Positions 7,098 to 13,112 of a stretch of 15,666 bases of DNA are shown here, piece by piece. A model generated the notes under the pieces. It was not told where the DNA came from, searched no databases, and worked only from the letters and a program-made list of their open reading frames with translations. Each line of letters begins with the position of its first letter. Position 1 is the stretch's first letter. A program made the position numbers and the translations under genes. Origin of the DNA: Anaerolineae bacterium (GTDB taxonomy: Bacteria; Chloroflexota; Anaerolineae; Aggregatilineales; Phototrophicaceae); contig JADLHH010000499.1 of NCBI GenBank assembly GCA_020848855.1, positions 1 through 15,666 of the forward strand. The letters are read 5' to 3'.

Positions 7098-8174
7098 TTA
7101 TTCTCCGGCGTCGCTGTATGCCAGTTCGAACGTTGCGGGCGGGGCATCCGGGGTAAACACGCGCGAGTGCTCCGTGAAGTCGTATGCCGGCACGCCTTCG
7201 GGGAAGTCGGCGCGGAACTGCTCAACCGTATCAATCGTCAGCGGCAGCAGCGCCAGCTTGACGTTCGCTTCGTCCGCCGGGATTTCCAGCCCGTTCAGGA
7301 AGTCGAACATCATGACGAGCGCGAAACCGCCCTGCAGCCAGTGACCGCCGATGTCGAAGAGAAGCTCGCCTGCCTCGACAGCGTCGACGTTCTCAGGATT
7401 CAGGTCCATAGCGACGACCAGAACGTCTTCGCCCGGCACCTTGTTGGCATTCTTGATGGCAGCCATGACGCCGGTCGCCGTGCCGCCATTCGCCGCCCAC
7501 ACGCCGGTGATGTCCGGGTTGCCCTGGTACAGCGACTCGAAGGCTGCCTGGCTTTCGTCGCGCACGAAGTTGCCGTTCACCGCGCCAGCCAACCGCACTT
7601 CAGGATGCTCTTCCATCGCGCGGTCGAAGCCCTTGCGCCGGTCGATTGCGACCGACGTGCCGGGCGTGCCGTCCACAACGCCGACAACCAGCTCGCCGTC
7701 GGCATTCGGTGTCATGGCGGCGAACAGCGCCTGCGCCATCGCGTAGCCGGCTTCTTCGTCACTCGGTCCGACGAACGCGAGGTAATTCGGGAACTGCTCA
7801 CCCTGCGGCTCAATATCGGAGAGATAGACGTCGGTCATGATGACCGGAATACCCGCCGCCTGCGCTTCGGTCAGAACCTTGATACCCGTGTTCCAGTACG
7901 GGACGTGGATGATGCCGTCGACGCCGCGCGCAATCAGGTCTTCGATATTGCTCGCCATCGTGTCCGGGCTGTTGTCCGCGTTGAGGACGATCAGATCAAC
8001 ACCCAGCGCGTCCGCGCCTTCCTGCATGAACTCGACGTATCTGTTCCAGAACTGGGCATCCAGCGTGGGAACCGTTGCACCGATAGTAAAGGTTTTTTCC
8101 TGTGCGCCCACCGCCGACAGCGATGTGAGCAAGACCAACCCCAGTAACAAGCAGAAAACAGCGATTTTCTTCAT
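7098..8174 (-). CDS. Sugar ABC transporter substrate-binding protein, RbsB-like (periplasmic binding protein type 1)
   Basis: A 358-aa secreted receptor for a sugar or polyol. It has a classical signal peptide: MKK, a leucine-rich core, and a likely signal peptidase I site after A24 (V-G-A before Q25). There is no lipobox cysteine. The mature protein matches the type 1 periplasmic-binding fold: TFTIGATVPTLDAQFWNRY at the start, then VDLIVLNADNSPDTMASNIEDLIARGVDGII (helix-loop of domain 1), IPVIMTDVY, VVGVVDGTPGTSVAIDRRKGF and ITGVWAANGGTATGVMAAI. Together these indicate the ribose/xylose/autoinducer-2 class. AAGGAG lies about 11 nt before the ATG. It is the first transporter gene after the IclR regulator and presumably defines what the DhaKL pair and cupin isomerase downstream act on; the ligand itself is not predictable. 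Confidence 0.92.
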   Translation of the reverse strand: MKKIAVFCLLLGLVLLTSLSAVGAQEKTFTIGATVPTLDAQFWNRYVEFMQEGADALGVDLIVLNADNSPDTMASNIEDLIARGVDGIIHVPYWNTGIKVLTEAQAAGIPVIMTDVYLSDIEPQGEQFPNYLAFVGPSDEEAGYAMAQALFAAMTPNADGELVVGVVDGTPGTSVAIDRRKGFDRAMEEHPEVRLAGAVNGNFVRDESQAAFESLYQGNPDITGVWAANGGTATGVMAAIKNANKVPGEDVLVVAMDLNPENVDAVEAGELLFDIGGHWLQGGFALVMMFDFLNGLEIPADEANVKLALLPLTIDTVEQFRADFPEGVPAYDFTEHSRVFTPDAPPATFELAYSDAGE

Positions 8175-8246
8175 TGCTATTTCGTCTCCTTGAAATCAAA
8201 CAAAACTCACCAGCCAAGCCGGCTTAAAACGAGCGAATTGGCGCTG

Positions 8247-9179
8247 TCAACCTCCTTCATCCGTATTGGGCTTTTTGCGGGACTTTCTTCCAGAGGTCTC
8301 TTGCGACCTCCTGGCAGACGATGCGTGAACGGCGTCACCGTTCTGGCTGGGCGCGGCTGCGCCGGGCGCGATTGTGCCGGGCGCGTGGATTTCGGACGGC
8401 ACTTCGATGCCGCCCATGCGCGACGAAACGGTGCGCGCCGCGTCTTCGACCCAGCGAATGAGCTGAGCCAGACGGTCGGGGTCGTTGTATTCGGCGATAT
8501 GCCCGGTGATGCCGATTGCGCCGACGATTTGCTGGCGGTAATCCCAGATGGGCGCGGCGGCGCAGCCGATGCCGCGCGCGTATTCCTCGTGGTCAAGCGC
8601 GTAGCCCTGCGCGCGAACCGTATCAAGCGCGGCGGCGAAGAGGGCGGGGTCAACCACGCTCTTCTTGGTCTGGGCGACGAGCGGCGCTTTCTGCAGGAAG
8701 GCTTCACGCTCGCCGTCAGGGAGGTGGGCAGCTAGCACCTTGCCGCACGCGCTCAGGTTGAGCGGCACGACCGTGCGCAGCGTGGCGATGATGCTCACGG
8801 GCTTTGCCGGCAGGCATTGGTCGATATAGGTGACGCCGTAATCCTGCAGGACGCCAAGCTGCGATGTCTGTCCGCTGATGTCCGCCAGTTCGCGCAGCGC
8901 GGCGTGGGCGTCCACGACCAGACTGGATTGTTTGGTGTACAGGTGGGCGAGATACGAAATCTGGGGACCGAATTCGTAGAAACCTTCGGAACGCGGGCTT
9001 TCGACGAGGTAGCGGCGGCTGGTGAGGTATTTGACGGTTCGGTAGGCGGTAGCGAACGGGATGTCCAGGTCGGCAGCCCGCTCCTTGACGCTGGCAGGCG
9101 CACCTTTGGCAGCCAGATATTCGAGAATGTCCAGCGCTTTGACCAGCGCCGGGACGACCGGAGTCAAGCCAGATTTCAT
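8247..9179 (-). CDS. IclR-family transcriptional regulator with extended basic C-terminal tail
   Basis: A 310-aa DNA-binding regulator. Residues 8-62 form the IclR helix-turn-helix (ALVKALDILEYLA, then DIPFATAYRTVKYLTSRRYLV). Residues ~75-255 form the effector-binding domain, with landmarks LNLSACGKVLAAHLP and ARGIGCAAAPIWDYRQQIVGAIGI. Family members normally end about here (~250-260 aa). This one continues for about 55 residues of low-complexity sequence rich in A, P, S, R and K (256-310, ending RKSRKKPNTDEGG). The tail includes a 5-residue tandem repeat (APGTI/APGAA) encoded by a 15-nt-period duplication at 8361-8385. The ATG at 9179 has no good ribosome-binding site. It lies 72 bp upstream of the sugar-binding protein in the same direction, so it probably regulates that transport and kinase operon and perhaps itself. 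Confidence 0.88.
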   Translation of the reverse strand: MKSGLTPVVPALVKALDILEYLAAKGAPASVKERAADLDIPFATAYRTVKYLTSRRYLVESPRSEGFYEFGPQISYLAHLYTKQSSLVVDAHAALRELADISGQTSQLGVLQDYGVTYIDQCLPAKPVSIIATLRTVVPLNLSACGKVLAAHLPDGEREAFLQKAPLVAQTKKSVVDPALFAAALDTVRAQGYALDHEEYARGIGCAAAPIWDYRQQIVGAIGITGHIAEYNDPDRLAQLIRWVEDAARTVSSRMGGIEVPSEIHAPGTIAPGAAAPSQNGDAVHASSARRSQETSGRKSRKKPNTDEGG

Positions 9180-9198
9180 TTATGAAGCAACTTTTCAA

Positions 9199-9217
9199 GC
9201 GGGACAAAGCCGTCCCG
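9199..9217 (-). other. Small hairpin just upstream of the IclR gene
   Basis: CGGGAC (9200-9205) and GTCCCG (9212-9217) form a 6-bp stem with a 6-nt loop, about 20 nt upstream of the IclR start codon, where no clear Shine-Dalgarno is present. It could modulate translation initiation. It is short, and chance formation in GC-rich DNA is possible. Confidence 0.25.
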
Positions 9218-9251
9218 GTGCATTATTTCTATGCCTCTATCATCACCCCTG

Positions 9252-9282
9252 ATAATCTGTATTCACTAGTGATATTTGTCAC
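9252..9282 (-). promoter_or_regulatory. Possible IclR promoter/operator region with palindrome TCACTAGTGA
   Basis: A perfect 10-bp palindrome TCACTAGTGA (9263-9272) lies between GTGACA (9282-9277) and GATTAT (9257-9252). These two hexamers are weak -35/-10-like boxes separated by 19 bp on the minus strand. The site is about 80 bp upstream of the IclR start, in AT-rich DNA. It is a plausible operator for autoregulation, but the promoter match is poor. Confidence 0.3.
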
Positions 9283-9364
9283 GCTGCTTTCAGTCGTTGA
9301 TCCATCAATCGGATTTGTACAACGATGCGCCGGCGTCGTGAGATCGCTGAGGATGTTTTGGGAG

Positions 9365-9393
9365 AGCGGGCGCAAGCGCGCCGCGCCCCTACG
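9365..9393. repeat. Small GC-rich palindromic element, possibly REP-like
   Basis: GGGCGC (9368-9373) and GCGCCC (9383-9388) are inverted arms around a GC-rich centre, followed by CTACG. Short elements of the shape GGGCG...CGCCCCTACG recur in many intergenic regions of some GC-rich genomes, including Chloroflexota. Only one copy is visible here, so its repetitive nature cannot be confirmed. It lies in the otherwise empty 9180-9472 stretch between the divergent IclR gene and the acetyltransferase remnant. Confidence 0.25.
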
Positions 9394-9472
9394 ATACATG
9401 TCCCTGACGATCAACAATCCCATGTTTCTGTAGCTCTCGCGGACAACCATTCCCATTCGTTACAATCCGTGT

Positions 9473-9664
9473 ATGAATATTCGTCTCATGACCCCCGAAG
9501 ACGCGCTGCCGACCGCACAGTGGATGTCACAGATGCCGCTGTGGCAGCGCTATGGGGTGACGCCGGAGCGTGCCAGCGCCCACTTCGTCGCGGCGCTTCG
9601 GGGTGGGGATGTGGCGCTGGTCGCCGAGATAGCGGGCGCGGTGTTTTGTACGTTTCTCGCCTGA
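9473..9664 (+). pseudogene. Truncated GNAT-type acetyltransferase remnant
   Basis: The 63-residue frame begins MNIRLMTPEDALPTAQWMSQ and continues through LWQRYGVTPERASAHF to GDVALVAEIAG. This resembles the first third of a GCN5-related N-acetyltransferase (N-terminal strand and the first two helices). The frame then breaks off: it ends FCTFLA-stop where a full-length protein would go on with the core strands and the acetyl-CoA-binding loop (about 90 more residues). No continuation is seen in the other two forward frames before the next gene, so this looks like a deletion remnant rather than a simple frameshift. A TACAAT box at 9461-9466 sits just 6 nt before the ATG, so any transcript would be nearly leaderless. 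It could instead be a genuine small protein; the family match is by eye. Confidence 0.45.
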
Positions 9665-9674
9665 GCGAATCCTG

Positions 9675-9701
9675 CCCGGATTGCCGGGAAATCGCTATAA
9701 T
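9675..9701 (+). promoter_or_regulatory. Candidate promoter (-10) for the methylthioribose kinase gene
   Basis: A perfect TATAAT lies at 9696-9701, preceded by a small inverted repeat CCCGG-ATTG-CCGGG at 9675-9688. No good -35 is present at 16-18 bp spacing. The predicted start near 9708 would give a leader of about 130 nt. The inverted repeat could be the end of the preceding remnant's transcript or a binding site. Confidence 0.35.
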
Positions 9702-9733
9702 CAGCCGCGTGTTTGTGAAAACTTTACCGAACG

Positions 9734-9751
9734 ATCCGGCTGATGCCGGAT
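9734..9751 (+). other. Leader hairpin upstream of the methylthioribose kinase gene
   Basis: ATCCGGC (9734-9740) and GCCGGAT (9745-9751) form a perfect 7-bp stem with a TGAT tetraloop, about 90 nt before the start codon. I looked for the S-box (SAM-I) riboswitch that precedes mtnK in Bacillus and did not find its conserved elements. The hairpin's role is unknown. Confidence 0.3.
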
Positions 9752-9838
9752 GTGGCGGCAGTTGTCCCGATCTTCGACCGTGTTGATCGCCGGACGAGTC
9801 CCAGATAGTGAACTTCTATCGTGAAAAGGAACGACCTC

Positions 9839-11104
9839 ATGGCTTACCATCCGCTCGACAACAAGACCATTCTGGATGACATACGCAGCCGAGCCGCGCT
9901 CAAAACCGTGTTCAGCGATACGAGCGCGCTGGCGGCGGAGGAAGTTGGCGACGGCAACCTCAACCTGGTGTTCATCGTTCGAAACGCGAAAAATCCGACA
10001 GAAGCCGTCGTGATCAAGCAGGCGCTGCCCTATCTTCGTGTCGCCGGGGATTCCTGGGCTCTGACGCGCGAGCGCGTGCGCTTCGAAGCCCAGGCGCTGC
10101 GGCTGTACAACGAACTCACGCCGGGCTTAGCGCCGCAGGTGTACGATTACGACGACGAGATGTCGCTGCTGGCGATGGAATACCTGGGCAGCCACGAAGT
10201 CATGCGCCGCCCGATGGTCGCGCGCAAACGCTTCCCGCGATTCACCGACCATCTCTCGATGTTCCTGGCGACGGTGCTGTTCAAAACCTCCGACCTGTAC
10301 CTCACCGGGGTTGCTAAAAAGACCATGCAGTCGACGTTCATCAATCCGCACCTGTGCAAGATACAGGAGGACTTCGTTTTCACGAATCCGTACATGACTT
10401 CGGCGGAAAATCGCTGGAATCCCGAAATCGAGCCAGAAGTGCAGGCGGTGCGCCACAATACCCCGCTCAAGCTGGCGATTGCCGAACTCAAAGAAAAATA
10501 CATGACCCAGACCCAGGCGCTGATCCACAGCGACTTGCACACCGGCAGTATCATGGTCAACGAGCACGATACCCGTGTGATCGATCCTGAATTCGCGTTC
10601 TTCGGTCCGATGGGCTACGACATTGGCGCGGTGCTGTCGAACATCGTGCTGAATTTCGCGTCGCATTATGCCCATACGCCGGATCGGGCTGAGCGCGAGT
10701 CGTATCAGGCATACCTGCTCGAAACCATACGCGACCTGTGGACGCAGTTCGCCGTCAAATTCGAGCAGTTGTGGATCGAGAATAACACGGGTGAACTCGT
10801 CCCCAACACGTACTGGGATTACCCCGGCGGCAAACAGGCGTTTGCCGAGTATCGCAGCGGCTACCTGAAACAGCTTTTGCAGGATACGGCGGGGTTGGGC
10901 GCGTGCGAGGGTCTCCGCCGGATGATGGGGATTGTGACCGTGTGGGATATTTCCAGCATCGGCGACAACCGGCTGCGCGCGGTGAGCGAGCGCTTCAACA
11001 TCCGCGTCTGCTCGCGCTGGATTCTGGAGCGTAAGCGCTTCAACTCGATTGAAGACCTGCTCGGCATTGTTCAGGAAGAAGCGCAGCGCGTCGCGCTTCC
11101 GTGA
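9839..11104 (+). CDS. mtnK: 5-methylthioribose kinase
   Basis: A 421-aa cytoplasmic kinase of the aminoglycoside-phosphotransferase fold that converts 5-methylthioribose plus ATP to S-methyl-5-thioribose-1-phosphate in methionine salvage. Characteristic motifs are the G-loop EVGDGNLNLVF (35-45), VIKQALPYLRVAGDSW, the catalytic loop IHSDLHTGSIMV, and the metal-binding DPEFAFFGPMGYDIGAVLSN. Together they are diagnostic for MtnK rather than a generic APH. The catalytic loop reads HSDLH instead of the usual HGDLH. I chose ATG 9839, which has AAGGA 8 nt upstream; a GTG at 9821 is in frame but its upstream lacks a site. It is the only intact plus-strand gene, isolated between two sugar operons. The usual partner mtnA (isomerase) is not in the window, so the pathway must be completed elsewhere. 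Confidence 0.92.
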   Translation: MAYHPLDNKTILDDIRSRAALKTVFSDTSALAAEEVGDGNLNLVFIVRNAKNPTEAVVIKQALPYLRVAGDSWALTRERVRFEAQALRLYNELTPGLAPQVYDYDDEMSLLAMEYLGSHEVMRRPMVARKRFPRFTDHLSMFLATVLFKTSDLYLTGVAKKTMQSTFINPHLCKIQEDFVFTNPYMTSAENRWNPEIEPEVQAVRHNTPLKLAIAELKEKYMTQTQALIHSDLHTGSIMVNEHDTRVIDPEFAFFGPMGYDIGAVLSNIVLNFASHYAHTPDRAERESYQAYLLETIRDLWTQFAVKFEQLWIENNTGELVPNTYWDYPGGKQAFAEYRSGYLKQLLQDTAGLGACEGLRRMMGIVTVWDISSIGDNRLRAVSERFNIRVCSRWILERKRFNSIEDLLGIVQEEAQRVALP

Positions 11105-11135
11105 GCGGTGAAGCCACAGCAGCTTGTGTGAAAAC

Positions 11136-11170
11136 CGGCTCGGCGGGATCGTCCTGATCCCGCCGAGCCG
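11136..11170. terminator. Bidirectional rho-independent terminator between mtnK and tal
   Basis: CGGCTCGGCGGGATC (11136-11150) pairs perfectly with 11156-11170, giving a 15-bp stem with a 5-nt loop. On the minus strand it is followed by GTTTT, suiting transaldolase (stop at 11201). On the plus strand ATTACTG follows, less ideal for mtnK (stop at 11104). It lies between the two convergent genes and probably serves both. Confidence 0.85.
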
Positions 11171-11200
11171 ATTACTGCAAAATCATTCCAGCACGTCGCT

Positions 11201-12292
11201 TTAGGATACGGTTTTGATCGCATCGCGCTTGGCGGCGACTTCGTCCATCAGCTTCTGGAACGAATCGGAGAACGAGGCGACGCCGTCCACCTGAAGGCGG
11301 CGCGTCACGTCGTCCAGATCAACCCCGGCGTTCGCCAGCCGGTCGAGCGTTTGCTCGGCTTCCTCGATGCCCTGATCGAGCGTCCCGGCGACCGTGCCGT
11401 GATCCTTGAATAACGCCAGGGTTTCCGGCGGGACGGTGTTGACCGTATCCTGCCCGATCAGCGTGTCGATGTACATCGTATCGGGGTAGGCGGGGTTCTT
11501 GGTGCCGGTCGAAGCCCACAGCAGGCGCTGTGGCATCGCCCCGGCTGCGCGCAGGGCGGCGAAGCGTTCGCCGTAGAAGATCGATTTGAAATGTCGGTAG
11601 GCGACCTTCGCATTGGCGATTGCCGTCTTACCCTTGAGGTCGTCGTTGGTCAGCATCCGGTCGACCGAAGCGTCGATGCGGCTGAGGAAGAAGCTGGCGA
11701 CCGAGGCGATCCGGTCGACGGGCTGCCCGCTGGCGATGCGGCGTTCCAGCCCGCGAATGTAGGCTTCGGCGACCTGCAGGTAGTTGTCCACGCTGAAGAT
11801 GAGGGTGACGTTGATGTTGACGCCGACGGCGATGGCTTCCTCAATCGCCGGGATGCCAGCTTCGGTCGCCGGAATTTTGATCATGGCGTTGGGGTGGTCG
11901 AGCAGCGTAAACAGGCGCTTCGCCTCGCTGGCGGTCGTTTCGGTATCGTTGGCGATCAGCGGCGAGACTTCGAGGCTGACATAGCCGTCGCGCCCGCCGG
12001 TGCGGTCGTAAATCGGGCGCAGGATGTCGAGCGCGTTACGAATGTCCTCGACCGCCAGTTTTTCGAAGACGGCATACGAATCGAGGTCGATCAGGCGCTC
12101 GATGGCAGCGTCATAATCGCTCGACCCGCCGATGGCTTTCTGGAAGATGGTGGGGTTCGAAGTGATGCCCAACACACCGTCTTCGTCGATCAGGCGCTGC
12201 AGTTCGCCGCTGTGGATCATGCTGCGGCGGATGTTGTCATACCAGATGCTCTGTCCAAAGTGCTGCACATCAACTGGCGGGTTCCCAGCCAC
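11201..12292 (-). CDS. tal: Transaldolase
   Basis: A 363-aa transaldolase of the longer (actinobacterial/cyanobacterial-like) type, which moves a dihydroxyacetone unit between sugar phosphates: sedoheptulose-7-P + glyceraldehyde-3-P to and from erythrose-4-P + fructose-6-P. Landmarks are GITSNPTIF (42-50), AMIKIPATEAG (136-146) with the Schiff-base lysine K139, NVNINVTLIFS-type strand (GVNINVTLIFS), and RLLWASTGTKNP near 265. The start is GTG at 12292 with AAGGAG 7 nt upstream, a strong initiation signal. It lies downstream of DhaL in the same direction but behind a hairpin and 185 bp, with its own candidate promoter, so it may be transcribed both with the operon and separately. In this setting it would channel erythrose-4-P or triose phosphate into central metabolism. 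Confidence 0.93.
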   Translation of the reverse strand: MAGNPPVDVQHFGQSIWYDNIRRSMIHSGELQRLIDEDGVLGITSNPTIFQKAIGGSSDYDAAIERLIDLDSYAVFEKLAVEDIRNALDILRPIYDRTGGRDGYVSLEVSPLIANDTETTASEAKRLFTLLDHPNAMIKIPATEAGIPAIEEAIAVGVNINVTLIFSVDNYLQVAEAYIRGLERRIASGQPVDRIASVASFFLSRIDASVDRMLTNDDLKGKTAIANAKVAYRHFKSIFYGERFAALRAAGAMPQRLLWASTGTKNPAYPDTMYIDTLIGQDTVNTVPPETLALFKDHGTVAGTLDQGIEEAEQTLDRLANAGVDLDDVTRRLQVDGVASFSDSFQKLMDEVAAKRDAIKTVS

Positions 12293-12325
12293 AAGTTTGC
12301 TCCTTGAAATCGTGCGGAAGAATGG

Positions 12326-12354
12326 AATATATCCCGGATTCGCGGGGATATCGA
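12326..12354 (-). promoter_or_regulatory. Candidate tal promoter with dyad in the spacer
   Basis: On the minus strand TCGATA (12354-12349) and TATATT (12331-12326) are 17 bp apart, giving a predicted start near 12320 and a 28-nt leader. An inverted repeat ATATCCC (12329-12335) / GGGATAT (12345-12351), separated by 9 bp, covers the whole spacer and overlaps both boxes. A repressor bound there would exclude RNA polymerase. The -35 is weak (4 of 6). Confidence 0.4.
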
Positions 12355-12411
12355 CTACCGTAGGGTTCTATTTACATCGCTGACGGCTGGCAGCGAGTAT
12401 GATCAAGAAGC

Positions 12412-12440
12412 CTGCCATGCGCATCGCGGGCGCATGGCAG
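12412..12440 (-). terminator. Hairpin between dhaL and tal
   Basis: CTGCCATGCGC (12412-12422) and GCGCATGGCAG (12430-12440) form a perfect 11-bp stem with a 7-nt loop, 38 nt past the DhaL stop. On the minus strand it is followed by GGCTTCTTGATC, moderately T-rich but without a T-run. It is a likely partial terminator or message-stabilising hairpin ending the kinase operon before tal. Confidence 0.5.
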
Positions 12441-12477
12441 ATTGTCCTCAAGCCGACAACGCTGATTGGATGCCGGC

Positions 12478-13104
12478 TTACGCTTTGAGTGTATTGGCGA
12501 CTGCTTCGAGCATATAGTAGATCGAAACCGCCCCTGGGTCCATATGCCCGCGGCTGCGCTCACCCAACCGCGACGACCGCCCGCGCTTGCACACCATGTC
12601 CGCCGTCGATTCCATGCCACTTCGGGCGAGCGGCAGCGCCTGAACCCAGGCATCGACCAGCGGTAATCCCTGCTGGCTGGCTTCGCTCAGCCCCGTGACG
12701 AACGGCGCGAGGGTATCGATCATGGTTTTGTCGCCGACGGCTGTTTTGCCCAGTTTGCACACGATGTTCATACCGGCTTCAACCGCATGGTAGACGTTGG
12801 CGGTATCGGGGCTTTCCGAAAGATTCTGACCGACGGTGGCGATCAGCGTGCCGAACAGCGCGCCCGACGCGCCGCCTGCCGTGTTGGTGAAGGCATTGCC
12901 GGCGGCGGCGACGAGCTGGCTGGCATATTCGCTCGGTGACGCCTGGGCGGCTTCGTTGGCTGCGCGCAGCCCGCGTACCATGCCCGCGCCGTGATCGCCA
13001 TCCCCGGCGAACGCATCCAGGCGTCCGAGTTCCTCTTCAGCCTGTTCGATGGCGGACAGCATATTGGCGATACAGCGTTTTGCGATAGTGGCTTGTTCAG
13101 ACAT
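12478..13104 (-). CDS. dhaL: DhaL-type nucleotide-binding subunit of a keto-sugar kinase (right pair)
   Basis: A 208-aa ADP/ATP-binding kinase subunit. It keeps the three Mg-coordinating aspartates (D30, D35, D37 in DAFAGDGDHG), exactly at the E. coli DhaL positions. It also keeps the phosphate loop GGASGALFG, GDKTMIDTL, and the C-terminal lid KRGRSSRLGERSRGHMDPGAVS. AGGA lies 6 nt before the ATG, and only 8 bp separate it from the upstream dhaK, so the two subunits are translated together. It is clearly different from the left-hand DhaL: for example, it has GAGMVRG after the metal motif where the left copy has GINMSKG, which argues against a recent duplication. No DhaM is present in the window. 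Confidence 0.92.
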   Translation of the reverse strand: MSEQATIAKRCIANMLSAIEQAEEELGRLDAFAGDGDHGAGMVRGLRAANEAAQASPSEYASQLVAAAGNAFTNTAGGASGALFGTLIATVGQNLSESPDTANVYHAVEAGMNIVCKLGKTAVGDKTMIDTLAPFVTGLSEASQQGLPLVDAWVQALPLARSGMESTADMVCKRGRSSRLGERSRGHMDPGAVSIYYMLEAVANTLKA

Positions 13105-13112
13105 GGCGATTC

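Noticed and set aside
7059..8147. Long plus-strand open frame (362 aa) opposite the sugar-binding protein
   Set aside because: It is the antisense shadow of a gene with clear signal peptide and binding-protein motifs. Its own translation is H/R/D/V-rich without any recognisable domain, as expected for reverse-strand GC-rich DNA.
9665..9838. S-box (SAM-I) riboswitch upstream of mtnK
   Set aside because: Only a simple 7-bp hairpin is present; the conserved S-box core and multi-helix layout are absent.
11591..12307. Plus-strand open frame (238 aa) opposite transaldolase
   Set aside because: It is antisense to a well-supported transaldolase; the composition is typical of a mirrored reading frame.
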